From Streptomyces himalayensis subsp. himalayensis (GTDB taxonomy: Bacteria > Actinomycetota > Actinomycetes > Streptomycetales > Streptomycetaceae): a stretch of DNA of 64,000 nt. Below are positions 41,453 to 50,400 of this stretch, in pieces. Made by a program: the position numbers and the translations under genes. Numbering within the stretch: the first letter of the stretch is position 1; every line of letters begins with the position of its first letter. The stretch is from contig NZ_JACEHE010000009.1 in the NCBI RefSeq assembly GCF_013778455.1, positions 62,001 through 126,000 on the forward strand, read 5' to 3'. The notes under the pieces are model-generated. The model saw only the letters and a list, made by a program, of their open reading frames with translations. It searched no databases and was not told the DNA's origin.

Positions 41453-41508
41453 ATAGCGGCACTTGAACTGACCTCCCCGTATAGCGGCACTTGAACTGAC
41501 CTCCCCGT
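41453..41508. repeat. Exact 28-bp tandem duplication
   Basis: Two identical adjacent copies of a 28-bp unit (starting ATAGCGGCACTTGAACTG, ending TCCCCGT) at 41453-41480 and 41481-41508. It lies in the 374-bp gap 41343-41716 between the leader peptide and the AlkD-like gene; apart from the palindrome at 41380 no other element or gene is supported there. The absence of any mismatch suggests a recent duplication or the footprint of a mobile element. Confidence 0.9.
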
Positions 41509-41716
41509 GCGGGCCGACTCCCCGGCCGCCCGCGCCCCCGGCTCGGCGCCGCGGCGAATCTCCGACGAAGGTCGGTCATGAGGACGACGGGGCGAACGAC
41601 TCCGCAAACTCGGCCACGGGATTTCGTGTCGGTGGCCGCCGCCGAACCAGCGTGTACGACAGGGGGCCGACTTCCGTCGTAGGCTGCATCGCGGACGTGA
41701 TGGACAGGAGGCTGAG

Positions 41717-42403
41717 GTGGCCGAGACGGCGCTGACCGAGACGACGGTCGCCGAGGTGATGGCCGAGCTGGCCGAACTCGAGGACCCGAAGACACGCGCG
41801 GTGAACGAGAAACACGGTGACGATCACGGTGTGAACCTCAGCAAACTGCGCGCGCTCGCGAAGCGGCTCAAGACGCAGCAGGAACTCACGTGCCGGCTCT
41901 GGGAGACGGATGACACCGCGGCGAGACTGCTGGCGATCCTGATCTGCCGCCCGAAGGCGTTCGAGCGTGACGAGTTGGACGTCATGGTGCGCGAGGCGCG
42001 CACACCCAAGGTGCACGACTGGCTCGTGAACTACGTGGTGAAGAAGAACCCTCACTCCGAAGAGCTGCGCCGGGCCTGGTCCGCCGATCCGGATCCAGTG
42101 GTCGCAAGTGCCGGCTGGGCGCTGACCACCGAACGCGTGACGAAGAAGCCCGAGGGCCTCGACCTCGCAGGACTGCTCGACGTCATCGAAGCGGAGATGA
42201 AAGACGCCCCGGATCGCCTGCAGTGGGCGATGAACCACTGCCTGGCTCAGATCGGGATCGAGCACGCCGAGCACCGCACCCGTGCAATCGACATCGGTGA
42301 GCGCCTGGAGGTGCTCAAGGACTACCCGACTTCCCCGGGCTGCACGTCTCCGTTCGCGCCCATCTGGATCAGCGAGATGGTGCGCCGACAGCACGACAAG
42401 TAG
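41717..42403 (+). CDS. DNA alkylation repair (AlkD-like) HEAT-repeat protein
   Basis: 228 residues from a GTG at 41717 behind AGGAGG. The sequence is a run of helical HEAT-like repeats (TVAEVMAELAELEDPKTRAV, LSKLRALAKRLKTQQELTCR, VHDWLVNYVVKKNP) as in the AlkD/AlkC superfamily, whose glycosylases remove alkylated bases. The family's key residues are not confidently identifiable here, so activity is uncertain; similar actinomycete proteins are annotated only by fold. Single gene, cytoplasmic. Confidence 0.75.
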   Translation: MAETALTETTVAEVMAELAELEDPKTRAVNEKHGDDHGVNLSKLRALAKRLKTQQELTCRLWETDDTAARLLAILICRPKAFERDELDVMVREARTPKVHDWLVNYVVKKNPHSEELRRAWSADPDPVVASAGWALTTERVTKKPEGLDLAGLLDVIEAEMKDAPDRLQWAMNHCLAQIGIEHAEHRTRAIDIGERLEVLKDYPTSPGCTSPFAPIWISEMVRRQHDK

Positions 42404-42464
42404 GAAGGTTCGCGCTCACGCTCGCGCCGCTACTCCCTCAGGGCGGCACCCGATACCGACCGGC

Positions 42465-42480
42465 CGTGAGGGGCCTCACG
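42465..42480. terminator. Short hairpin between convergent alkD-like and modC genes
   Basis: CGTGAGG-GG-CCTCACG is a perfect inverted repeat in the 199-bp gap between the AlkD-like gene and modC. It is short but the only stem-loop there; nothing else was recognised in the gap. Confidence 0.4.
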
Positions 42481-42602
42481 TCGCCTACGGCTGGAGAGCA
42501 AGCCGGGCCTGCCCGGGTATCTGTCGCGCCGACCTGCCGCACGGGCACCGGGCCGTCCGCCGTTGCGTGGTCGCCCGTTGCACCACGGGCTACGTCGCAG
42601 CC

Positions 42603-43841
42603 TCAGGCCGGATAGGCATGCGTCTGGGTCGCTTTGACGGTGGCCCAGACGACGGCGCCGGGATGAAGGTCGAGTTCGGCGGCGGCGATAGTCGTGAGGT
42701 CGGCGGCAAGGGGAAGGTCGCCGGTGAGGTCGGCGCGGATCTGGTCGCCGTGGGACTCGAGGCCCGCGACGCTGCACTGCCAGAGGTTGCGGGCGCTGGA
42801 GCCGGTGGGGCGGTCGCGGTGGAGGGTGACGGCGCTGGGCGGGAAGGCGACGAAGGCCGGTCCGGTGAGGTCTTCGGTCGTGGTGATGACCGGACCTCCG
42901 TCGAGCTGGACGGTGTGGCCGTCGGCCCGGCCCCTGTAGAGGTTGAGGCCGACCAGATGGGCGATGTAGTCGGTGCGCGGGTGGCGGGCGATGTTCGCCG
43001 GGGTTCCGTCCTGCACGGCGCGTCCGTGTTCTATCACGACGAGACGGTCGGCGAGCACCATGGCGTCGAGCGGGTCGTGGGTGACCAGCACGGCGACTGC
43101 CTCGAAGTCCGCCAGATGACGGCGGAGTTGGGCTCGTACGTCGAGGCGGGTGCGGGCGTCGAGGGCGGCGAGCGGTTCGTCGAGCAAGAGCAGGCGCGGA
43201 CGGGTCGCCAGGGCGCGGGCGAGGGCGACGCGCTGGGCCTGGCCGCCCGACAGCCGCCGCGGCTTGGCCGTGGCCTGACCGGCCAGGCCCATACGGTCCA
43301 GCCACGCGGCGGCCTGGGCCCGGGCCTCGGCCTTGGGCACGCCGTGGCAGCGGGGGCCGAAGGCGACGTTGTCGAGGGCGGTGAGATGCGGGAAGAGCAG
43401 GTAGTCCTGGAACACGACGCCGACGGGGCGGGTTTCGGGAGGCGTACGGTCCAGATCCGTGCCGTCCAGCCGCAGATGGCCCCCGTTCAGCGGGGTGAGC
43501 CCCGCCAGCGCGCGCAGGGCGGTGGTCTTGCCTGCGCCGTTGGGTCCGAGTAGGGCGACGACCTCGCCGGGTGCGGCGGCCAGCGTGACGTCCAGGTGGA
43601 ACGTGCCGCGGTCGACGACGAGGCGGGCGTCCAGGCCTCCTTCGCCCAGGCTCTCTTCCGGGCCTTCGCCCAGGCTTTCGTCACGGCCTTCGCCCAGACT
43701 GTCGGCACGGCCTTCGCCCAGACTGTCGGCACGGCCTTCGCCCAGGCTTTTGTCCAAGCCTTCGGCGAGGCCTCCATCGAGGCCTCCTTTCAGGCCTCCA
43801 TTCAGGCCTCCATTCAGGCCTTCATCAGGGCGCATGGTCAT
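42603..43841 (-). CDS. modC: Molybdate ABC transporter ATP-binding protein ModC
   Basis: 412 residues; the ATG at 43841 overlaps the modB stop. ABC ATPase motifs are Walker A LLGPNGAGKTTALRAL, the Q-loop VFQDYLLFPHL, signature RLSGGQAQRVALARAL, Walker B RLLLLDEPLAALD, and the switch His in LVTHDPLDAM. The C-terminal 120 residues hold a TOBE-like molybdate-sensing region (NLWQCSVAGLESHGDQIRAD). The first ~65 residues before the ABC domain are an odd repeat series (GLNGGLNGG then copies of SLGEGRAD) absent from normal ModC. It energises ModB import; it lies in an operon with modB, modA and a TOBE regulator. Confidence 0.93.
   Translation of the reverse strand: MTMRPDEGLNGGLNGGLKGGLDGGLAEGLDKSLGEGRADSLGEGRADSLGEGRDESLGEGPEESLGEGGLDARLVVDRGTFHLDVTLAAAPGEVVALLGPNGAGKTTALRALAGLTPLNGGHLRLDGTDLDRTPPETRPVGVVFQDYLLFPHLTALDNVAFGPRCHGVPKAEARAQAAAWLDRMGLAGQATAKPRRLSGGQAQRVALARALATRPRLLLLDEPLAALDARTRLDVRAQLRRHLADFEAVAVLVTHDPLDAMVLADRLVVIEHGRAVQDGTPANIARHPRTDYIAHLVGLNLYRGRADGHTVQLDGGPVITTTEDLTGPAFVAFPPSAVTLHRDRPTGSSARNLWQCSVAGLESHGDQIRADLTGDLPLAADLTTIAAAELDLHPGAVVWATVKATQTHAYPA
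43635..43830. repeat. 24-bp and shorter in-frame repeats in the modC 5' end
   Basis: On the plus strand CCTTCGCCCAG recurs every 24 bp from about 43635 to 43745, followed by 12-bp CCTCCATTCAGG-like units to about 43825. Together they encode the Ser-Leu-Gly-Glu-Gly and Gly-Leu-Asn-Gly repeats at the ModC N-terminus. Confidence 0.85.
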
Positions 43842-44842
43842 GATGCGGTCATCCATCGGTCGCGCAGTCCGGCGAGGACCGCGATGGACACGGCGAGCAG
43901 GACCAGGCTCAGTGTGATCGCGGCGGCCGGGTCGTTCTGCAGGGCGAGGTAGACGGCGAGCGGCATGGTCTGCGTACGGCCGGGGAAGTTGCCCGCGAAG
44001 GTGATGGTGGCGCCGAACTCGCCCAGTGCGCGGGCCCAGGCGAGTACGGCGCCGGCCGCGATCCCCGGCGCGATCAGGGGCAGGGTGACCCGGCGGAACG
44101 CGGTGAACCGGGAGGCGCCGAGCGTCGCCGCGGCCTCCTCGTAGCGTGGGTCGGCGCCGCGTAGCGTGCCCTCCACGCTGATCACGAGGAACGGCATCGC
44201 CACGAACGCCTCCGCCACCACGACTCCCGCCGTCGTGAACGGCAGGGTCACGCCGAACCATGCCTCCAGCCACCGGCCGACGACGCCGTTGCGGCCCAGT
44301 GCGAGCAGCAGCGCCACGCCGCCCACCACTGGGGGCAGTACGAGCGGGAGAGTCACCAGGGCCCGTATGAGGCCGCGGCCCGGGAACTCGGTGCGGGCCA
44401 GCAGCCAAGCCAGCGGTACACCCAGCACGATGCTCACGGCGGTGGCGGCCGTGGCTGTGATCAGTGAGAGCCGCAGGGCCTGCCAGACGCCCGGACCGGC
44501 GAGTTGCTCGGGCAGGCTGCTCCAAGGGGTGCGCAGGAGCAGGGCGATCAGGGGCAGGAGGAGGAAGGCGAGGCCGAACAGTGCGGGCAGGAGGAGCGGC
44601 AACGGGGTACGGCCGCCGGCGCCGGACGCGACCCGGCGCCTCGGCCGGCCGTACGAGCGCCGCGGGCCACCCGTGAGAGTGTCGGCCACGGCTACGGCCC
44701 CACCGGCATCGGCCGCAGTGCCGCGGCCGGGACCCATGCTTCGCTGGTCGCGGCCTGGCACAGTGCCGGGCCCGTCTGGGCTGGGCATGGTGCCGGGCTT
44801 TTCCGTGCCGGGCATGGTGCCGGGCTCGTCCGGGCCGGTCAT
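43838..44842 (-). CDS. modB: Molybdate ABC transporter permease ModB
   Basis: 334 residues; the ATG at 44842 overlaps the modA stop (ATGA). After about 85 residues of Pro/Gly/Thr repeats (PGTMPGTEKPGTMPSPDG) and an Arg-rich stretch come five or six membrane helices (LPLLLPALFGLAFLLLPLIA, ALVTLPLVLPPVVGGVALLL). The permease EAA loop is EEAAATLGASRFTAFRRVTL. It forms the molybdate channel with ModC. The long disordered N-terminus is not usual for ModB; the true start could be internal, though the coupling supports 44842. Confidence 0.9.
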   Translation of the reverse strand: MTGPDEPGTMPGTEKPGTMPSPDGPGTVPGRDQRSMGPGRGTAADAGGAVAVADTLTGGPRRSYGRPRRRVASGAGGRTPLPLLLPALFGLAFLLLPLIALLLRTPWSSLPEQLAGPGVWQALRLSLITATAATAVSIVLGVPLAWLLARTEFPGRGLIRALVTLPLVLPPVVGGVALLLALGRNGVVGRWLEAWFGVTLPFTTAGVVVAEAFVAMPFLVISVEGTLRGADPRYEEAAATLGASRFTAFRRVTLPLIAPGIAAGAVLAWARALGEFGATITFAGNFPGRTQTMPLAVYLALQNDPAAAITLSLVLLAVSIAVLAGLRDRWMTAS

Positions 44843-45696
44843 GGCTTGAGGAATCCCGCGGCGTTGAGGACCCGCTGCCCTTGCTCGGACCTCACCAGTG
44901 CGATGAACTCCTTGGCGGCGGCGGCATTGGGGGCATCCTTGAGAAGGACGATCGGGTAGCTGTTGACGGCGTCGGCGGACTCCGGGAAGTCCACGCCCTC
45001 GACCTTGTCGCCCGCCGCCTGCACATCCGTCCTGTACACGACGGCCGCGTCGACCTCCTTCAGCTCGAGCTTCGTCAGGGCGCTCTTGACGTCCTGCTCG
45101 TAGCTGACGGGTGTGAGCTTCAGGCCGGCGGCGTCGAGGGCCTTCTGCGCGGCGGCACCGCACGGCACCTGCTTGTCGCACAGCGCGACCTTCAGGCGCG
45201 AGTCGGTGAGGTCCTTCAGCGAGGTGATCTTCTGCGGGTTGCCGGGGAGGGTGGCGATCTCCAGCTGGTTGCGTACGAAGGTCGCGGGCGTGCCCGAGGC
45301 GTCGCCGGCGTCGGTCACGGTCGTCATCGTCTTGTCGCTCGCGGCGGCGAAGACGTCGGCCGGGGCGCCCGAGGTGATCGAGGCCGCCAGGGTGTCGCTG
45401 CCGCCGAAGTTGAACGTGACCGTGGTGCCCGGATGGGCCTTCTCGAAGGTCTTGCCGAGGGTTGTGAAGCTCTCCTTCAGCGAGGCGGCCGCGAAAACGG
45501 TCACCGTGCCGGACAGCTTCGCCGGCGCGGACGACGAGCCGGAAGAGCCAGTGGAGGAAGTGGAGGCGGAGGAGCAGGCGCTGAGTGCCAGCAGCACGGC
45601 GGCGCCTCCTGCTCCCAGTTGCAGCGTGCGCCGATTCCGAAGGGCCTGGCGGATACGGCGAGTACGGCAGGTGCGGCGTACGGAAGGGTTCTTCAC
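44839..45696 (-). CDS. modA: Molybdate-binding lipoprotein ModA
   Basis: 285 residues from a GTG at 45696, behind GGGGGAG. A lipoprotein signal with lipobox LSAC (Cys about 41) is followed by a Ser/Thr linker and the ModA fold: VTVFAAASLKESFTTLGKTF, FNFGGSDTLAASITSGAPAD, VFAAASDKTM, and VDAAVVYRTDVQAAG. It captures molybdate (or tungstate) outside the membrane and delivers it to ModBC. Immediately upstream is a TOBE/HTH protein, and beyond it a molybdenum-dependent nitrate reductase. Confidence 0.94.
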   Translation of the reverse strand: MKNPSVRRTCRTRRIRQALRNRRTLQLGAGGAAVLLALSACSSASTSSTGSSGSSSAPAKLSGTVTVFAAASLKESFTTLGKTFEKAHPGTTVTFNFGGSDTLAASITSGAPADVFAAASDKTMTTVTDAGDASGTPATFVRNQLEIATLPGNPQKITSLKDLTDSRLKVALCDKQVPCGAAAQKALDAAGLKLTPVSYEQDVKSALTKLELKEVDAAVVYRTDVQAAGDKVEGVDFPESADAVNSYPIVLLKDAPNAAAAKEFIALVRSEQGQRVLNAAGFLKP

Positions 45697-45717
45697 AGGT
45701 CTGCTCCCCCAGGCTCT

Positions 45718-46104
45718 CTACGGCCGCTCTACGACCACGTTGGTCGACTTGATCACAGCCACCGCCGGGACACCGGGCTCCAGCCGGAGCTCCTCAGCCG
45801 ACTCGCGGCTGATCATGGACACCACCCGGAACGGCCCGGCCTGGATCTCCACCTGCGCCGACACGTCCCCGAGGATCACCTCGGTGACGATGCCCGAGAA
45901 GCGGTTGCGCGCCGAGGAGCCGGTGTTCTCCCGCTCCATGCGGTGCAGCTCCCGGGCGAAGGCGGCCAGGTCCGCTCCGCGGATGATGCGGCGATCCTGC
46001 TCGTCGCGCTCGGCCGGCAGCCTGCCGCTGTCGACCCAGCGCCTGAGGGTGTCGGCGCTGACGCCCATCAGGGCAGCCGCATCTCCGATCCGGTAGCTGT
46101 GCAT
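45718..46104 (-). CDS. HTH-TOBE molybdenum-binding regulator
   Basis: 128 residues from the ATG at 46104. A MerR/excisionase-like helix-turn-helix (YRIGDAAALMGVSADTLRRW) is followed by a single TOBE (Mop-type) domain (RNRFSGIVTEVILGDVSAQV, then VAVIKSTNVVVERP), which binds molybdate oxyanions. It lies 21 bp before modA and is probably the molybdate-responsive regulator of the operon. It is 95 bp downstream of the nitrate reductase gene on the same strand, so read-through from that gene is possible. Confidence 0.88.
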   Translation of the reverse strand: MHSYRIGDAAALMGVSADTLRRWVDSGRLPAERDEQDRRIIRGADLAAFARELHRMERENTGSSARNRFSGIVTEVILGDVSAQVEIQAGPFRVVSMISRESAEELRLEPGVPAVAVIKSTNVVVERP

Positions 46105-46198
46105 GCGAGGATCATACTGCCGCAGATGCAAGCGGGAGGCCCTGAGTGGCGTGGCAGGAGCTAAGCCCTCTCTGCGCCTGGGCTGGCATCTGCGGGGG

Positions 46199-49100
46199 TC
46201 AGTACACGTCCCGGACGTAGCGCTTGTCTGCGGCGAGCTGCTTGAGGTACGCCGCGGCACCGTCCTCGTCCAGGCCACCATGAGCGACGGCGATGTCCCG
46301 CAGCGCCCGGTCGACGTCCTTGGCCATGCGGGAGGCGTCGCCGCAGACGTAGAAGTGGGCGCCGTCCTGGAGCCAGGACCACAGCTGGGGGCCGTGTTCG
46401 CGCATCCGGTCCTGTACGTAGACCTTGGCGCGCTGATCGCGCGAGAAGGCCGTGTCGAGGCGGGTGAGGGTGCCGTCGTCGACCAGGGCGGTGAGTTCGT
46501 CCTCGTAGTAGAAGTCGGTGGCGCGGTGCTGCTCGCCGAAGAAGAGCCAGTTGGGGGCGCGGTGGCCGAGGGCGCGGCGCTCGTCGAGGAACCCGATGAA
46601 GGGGGCGACACCCGTGCCGGGGCCGACCATCACCATCGGTGTCGCGGGGTCGACGGGCGGCCGGAAGTGCGCAGAGCGCTGGACGAAGACGGGCACGGGC
46701 GTACCGGGCTCCGCATCCGCGAGGAACGGTGAGCAGACGCCCTGCCGGGGGCGGCCGTTCAGATTCTCGTAGCGGACGACGGAGACCGTCAGCGAGACGA
46801 GGTGGGGGTCGACGAGCGGGCTGGACGATATGGAGTACAGGCGCGGCTGTAGCCGTTTGAAGACCCCGGCCCACTCCTCGGCGGAGGCGCGGACGGCGTA
46901 CTCGGCGACGACGTCGACGGCCTGGCGGCCCCAGCACCACTGTGCCAGACCGTCCTTGTTGTCCGGGCGGAGCAGCCGCTTCAGGTCGCGCGGGTCATGG
47001 GTGCGTTCGCTGACGAAGCGCAGCAGGTCGGGGGTGATCCTGGTGATGTCCAGGTGCTGGTGCAGGGCCTCGCCGAGCGGGACCTCCCCGACGCCGCTCA
47101 CCTGCACGGCGGCGGTGGAGTCGAGGCCGGTGACGGCGAGCCACTCGGTCACCAGGTCGGGGTGGTTGACCGGTCGTACGCCGAGTGCGTCGCCGGCCGC
47201 GTAGATCAGCGGGGCCTCGCTGTCGCGGGTGTCGAAGGTGAAGCGCCGGACCTCCTTGCCCGCGCCGGGAAGGCTGAGCAGGCGGTTGCCGGTGAGATGG
47301 GCGGTGACGGGGGCGGGCTTCCTGGAGCTGGGTGCGGAGGGCGGAGGGAGGGCGGGCGCCGAGCCGGGGCCCGTGGCGGAGGGGCCAGGGGTCGAGGAGG
47401 GGTCGGGAGTGGCCGGTGCTCCGGTGAGGGCGGTCAGGACCTGGTCGAGCCAGGCCTCGGCAGAGGGCTCGTAGTCGGGTTCGCAGTCGGTGCGTGGGGC
47501 GAGCCGCACCGCGCCCAGCTCGTCCAGGCGCTGGTCGAGGCGGCGGCCGTGGCCGCAGAAGTCGTCGTACGAGGAGTCGCCGAACGCGAGCACCGCGTAC
47601 CGCAGCCCGTCCAGGCGCGGGGTGTCGGGCTCGGCCAGGGCGTCCCAGAAGCCGGTGCCGTTGTCGGGGGCGTCGCCGTCGCCGAAGGTGCTGGTGATCA
47701 GCAGGACGTCGGCGCCGGGCGGGAGGGCGCGCAGGTCGGTGTCGTCCATGCCGGCCAGGGTCGCCTTGTGGCCGGTCGCGGCGAGCCGCTCGGCGGTGGC
47801 CGCCGCGAAGTCCTCGGCGTTGCCGGTCTGCGAGGCCCACAGGACGACGACTTCCCGTACGGGAGTGTGCGGCTCGGCGGTGGTCGACGGGGTGGTGGTC
47901 CGGGAGTACATCCCGGCCAGTACGCCGTTCACCCACAGCGCGTGCTCGGGGCTGAAGGGCGCCCCGGGCGGGAGCACGGGCACACCGGGGCTGCCGGAAT
48001 CGATCCCGGCGAGGAAGCCGACCAGGTACTGGCGCTCCTGCGCGGTCAGCACGGGCGGTGGACCGGGCTCCAGGCCGAAGGCTGCGGCCGTCGAACCGGG
48101 GGTGACGGCGGTGGGTATGACGACCGCCGGGGTGACCGCAGTGGGTGCGACGGTGCCGCCGGCCGTGACCGGCTCCGCAGCGGCAGGCGCCGGCGCCGAG
48201 GCCACCTTCGTGAGCGACACCGCGCACACCTTCAGCTCTGGCTGGAAGGAGAGCGGGTCGACGGCGTCGCTGGTCACTGCGTTGACGCTCAGATACTCCC
48301 CGAAGAGATCGTTCCAGTGGAAGGGAGCGAAACAGCACCCCGGCGTCACCCGGTCGGTCACCACCGCGGGCAGCACGGCCCGGCCGCGCCGCGAGGCGAC
48401 CTCCACCGAGTCGCCCTCCGCGATGCCGAGCGTCTCGGCATCCCCCGGGTGCAGCTCCACGAACGGCCCTGGGTTGAGCTTGTTGAGCTTCGCCACCTTC
48501 CCGGTCTTGGTGAGGGTGTGCCACTGGTGCTGGAGCCGTCCGGTGTTCAGGACGTACGGATAGTCGTCGTCCGGCATTTCGGCGGCGGGGATGTGCGGCC
48601 TGGCGTGGAACACGGCCCGCCCGCTCGCCGTGGGAAAGGTCGGCCCGTCGTCACCGTTCACGTACCGGATGGGGTTGCGGTCCGGCCCGTCCTCGTCGGG
48701 GGCCGGCCACTGCACGGACGTCTCCCGAAGCCGCTCGTACGTCACACCGCGCAGGTCGTAGCCGGTCTTGGGGTTCCACGCGCGCTTGATCTCCTCGAAT
48801 ATCTGCTCAGCGCTGTCGTACGAGAACCCCTTCTCGTATCCCATCTCGCGGGCGACGGCGGCGATGATCCGCCAGTCCGCGAGCGCATCGCCGGGCGCGT
48901 CCGCCGCGGGCTGGGCGAGGGTGAGGTTGCGCTCGCTGTTGATCAGGACGCCCTCGGACTCGGTCCACAGGGCGCCGGGCAGGACGACGTCGGCGTACGC
49001 GTTCGTCTCGGTGTCGGCGAAGACGTCCTGGGTGACGACGAACTCGGCGGCCTCCAGGCCCTCGATGACGGTCCTGCGGTTGGCGACGGAGGCGACGGGG

Positions 49101-50335
49101 TTGGTGCAGATGATCCAGCACGCCTTGATGCGGCCGTCCGCCATCTGCTGGAACATCTCGACGGTGCCCTTGCCGACGCCGTCGTTCCTGATCGTGCCCG
49201 CGGGCAGCTCCCACAGGTCCTCGACGAAGGCGCGCTCGTCGTCCACCAGCACCGACCGCTGGCCGGGGAGGCCGGGGCCCATGTAGCCCATCTCGCGGCC
49301 GCCCATGGCGTTGGGCTGGCCGGTCAGCGAGAACGGCCCGCTGCCGGAACGGCAGATCGCACCCGTGGCGAGGTGCAGGTTGACCAGGGCGTTGGTGTTC
49401 CATGTGCCGTGCGTCGACTGGTTGAGGCCCATGGTCCAGCAGCTCATCCACTCACCGGCCTCGCCGATGAGCTGGGCCGCCCGGCGGATGTCCTGCTCGG
49501 GGATTCCGGTGATCTCGGCGACGGCGGCGGGAGGGTAGTCGGCGAGGAGCTCCGGCATCGCCTCCCAGCCCTCGGTGTGCTCGGCGATGAACGCCTCGTC
49601 CATGTGCCCGTTCTCGTACAGCAGGTGCAGCAGGCCATTGAGCAGCGCCAGGTCGGTCCCCGGCTTGATCTGCAGAAACAGGTCGGCTTTCTCAGCGGTC
49701 GCGGTGCGTCGCGGGTCGACGACGATCAGCTTGGCGCCCGCCTTGACCCGGTCCATCATCCGGAGGAACAGGATGGGGTGGCAGTCGGCCATGTTGGAAC
49801 CGATGACGAAGAAGACGTCGGCTCGTTCGAAGTCCTGGTACGAGCCGGGCGGGCCGTCCGCGCCCAGCGAGAGCTTGTAGCCGGTGCCTGCGCTGGCCAT
49901 GCACAGGCGCGAGTTCGACTCGATCTGGTTGGTGCGGACGAAGCCCTTGGCCAGCTTGTTCGCCAGGTACTGGGCCTCCAGGCTCATCTGCCCGGAGACG
50001 TAGAAGGCGACCGCGTCCGGCCCGTTCTGGTCGATGATCGCCCTCAGCCGCCGTGCCGTCTCGCTGATCGCCGTGCCCACGGGGGTGGGCACGGGCTCCT
50101 CGTCGCGCCGGGCCCGCACGAGCGCGTTGCCAAGGCGCCCGGGGGCGGTGAGCATGTCGGCCGTGGTGGCGCCCTTGGTGCAGAGCCGCCCGAAGTTCGC
50201 GGGGTGGGCCTTGTCGCCGTACGCCTTGAGGACCTTCCGCCGCCCGTCCGGGCCCATGCCGATGTCGAGGACCATGCCGCAGCCCACACCGCAGTACGAG
50301 CAGACCGTTCGCACCTGGTCGGTGGTCTCGGTCAC
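46199..50335 (-). CDS. Fused assimilatory nitrate reductase / NADPH flavoprotein reductase
   Basis: 1378 residues from the GTG at 50335 (GAGAGGGG upstream). Residues 1-720 are the molybdopterin nitrate reductase: [4Fe-4S] cysteines 12, 15, 19, 52 (VCSYCGVGCG, LCTKG), SNMADCHPI, NTGRLQHQWHTLTKTG. After an Ala/Pro linker comes a flavodoxin domain near 829 (VVVLWASQTGNAEDFAAATA), a second linker, then a sulfite-reductase-type FAD/NADPH module (RLYSISSSP near 1167, GPGTGVAPF near 1238, YVCGDASRMAKDV near 1345). Electrons from NAD(P)H thus reach Mo within one chain, reducing nitrate to nitrite. The molybdate importer follows downstream. Confidence 0.94.
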   Translation of the reverse strand: MTETTDQVRTVCSYCGVGCGMVLDIGMGPDGRRKVLKAYGDKAHPANFGRLCTKGATTADMLTAPGRLGNALVRARRDEEPVPTPVGTAISETARRLRAIIDQNGPDAVAFYVSGQMSLEAQYLANKLAKGFVRTNQIESNSRLCMASAGTGYKLSLGADGPPGSYQDFERADVFFVIGSNMADCHPILFLRMMDRVKAGAKLIVVDPRRTATAEKADLFLQIKPGTDLALLNGLLHLLYENGHMDEAFIAEHTEGWEAMPELLADYPPAAVAEITGIPEQDIRRAAQLIGEAGEWMSCWTMGLNQSTHGTWNTNALVNLHLATGAICRSGSGPFSLTGQPNAMGGREMGYMGPGLPGQRSVLVDDERAFVEDLWELPAGTIRNDGVGKGTVEMFQQMADGRIKACWIICTNPVASVANRRTVIEGLEAAEFVVTQDVFADTETNAYADVVLPGALWTESEGVLINSERNLTLAQPAADAPGDALADWRIIAAVAREMGYEKGFSYDSAEQIFEEIKRAWNPKTGYDLRGVTYERLRETSVQWPAPDEDGPDRNPIRYVNGDDGPTFPTASGRAVFHARPHIPAAEMPDDDYPYVLNTGRLQHQWHTLTKTGKVAKLNKLNPGPFVELHPGDAETLGIAEGDSVEVASRRGRAVLPAVVTDRVTPGCCFAPFHWNDLFGEYLSVNAVTSDAVDPLSFQPELKVCAVSLTKVASAPAPAAAEPVTAGGTVAPTAVTPAVVIPTAVTPGSTAAAFGLEPGPPPVLTAQERQYLVGFLAGIDSGSPGVPVLPPGAPFSPEHALWVNGVLAGMYSRTTTPSTTAEPHTPVREVVVLWASQTGNAEDFAAATAERLAATGHKATLAGMDDTDLRALPPGADVLLITSTFGDGDAPDNGTGFWDALAEPDTPRLDGLRYAVLAFGDSSYDDFCGHGRRLDQRLDELGAVRLAPRTDCEPDYEPSAEAWLDQVLTALTGAPATPDPSSTPGPSATGPGSAPALPPPSAPSSRKPAPVTAHLTGNRLLSLPGAGKEVRRFTFDTRDSEAPLIYAAGDALGVRPVNHPDLVTEWLAVTGLDSTAAVQVSGVGEVPLGEALHQHLDITRITPDLLRFVSERTHDPRDLKRLLRPDNKDGLAQWCWGRQAVDVVAEYAVRASAEEWAGVFKRLQPRLYSISSSPLVDPHLVSLTVSVVRYENLNGRPRQGVCSPFLADAEPGTPVPVFVQRSAHFRPPVDPATPMVMVGPGTGVAPFIGFLDERRALGHRAPNWLFFGEQHRATDFYYEDELTALVDDGTLTRLDTAFSRDQRAKVYVQDRMREHGPQLWSWLQDGAHFYVCGDASRMAKDVDRALRDIAVAHGGLDEDGAAAYLKQLAADKRYVRDVY

Positions 50336-50384
50336 GGGCGGCCCCTCTCGTGCGGTTTGTACGCGTCGACCGTACGAAATGCCC

Positions 50385-50400
50385 GTTACGCTGATGTGAC
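50385..50400. promoter_or_regulatory. Candidate GlnR half-site pair upstream of the nitrate reductase
   Basis: On the minus strand GTCAC-ATCAGC-GTAAC matches the GTNAC-N6-GTNAC arrangement of Streptomyces GlnR boxes, about 50-65 bp before the GTG start. Nitrate assimilation genes are known GlnR targets in this genus, so the position makes sense, but the match is short. Confidence 0.4.
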
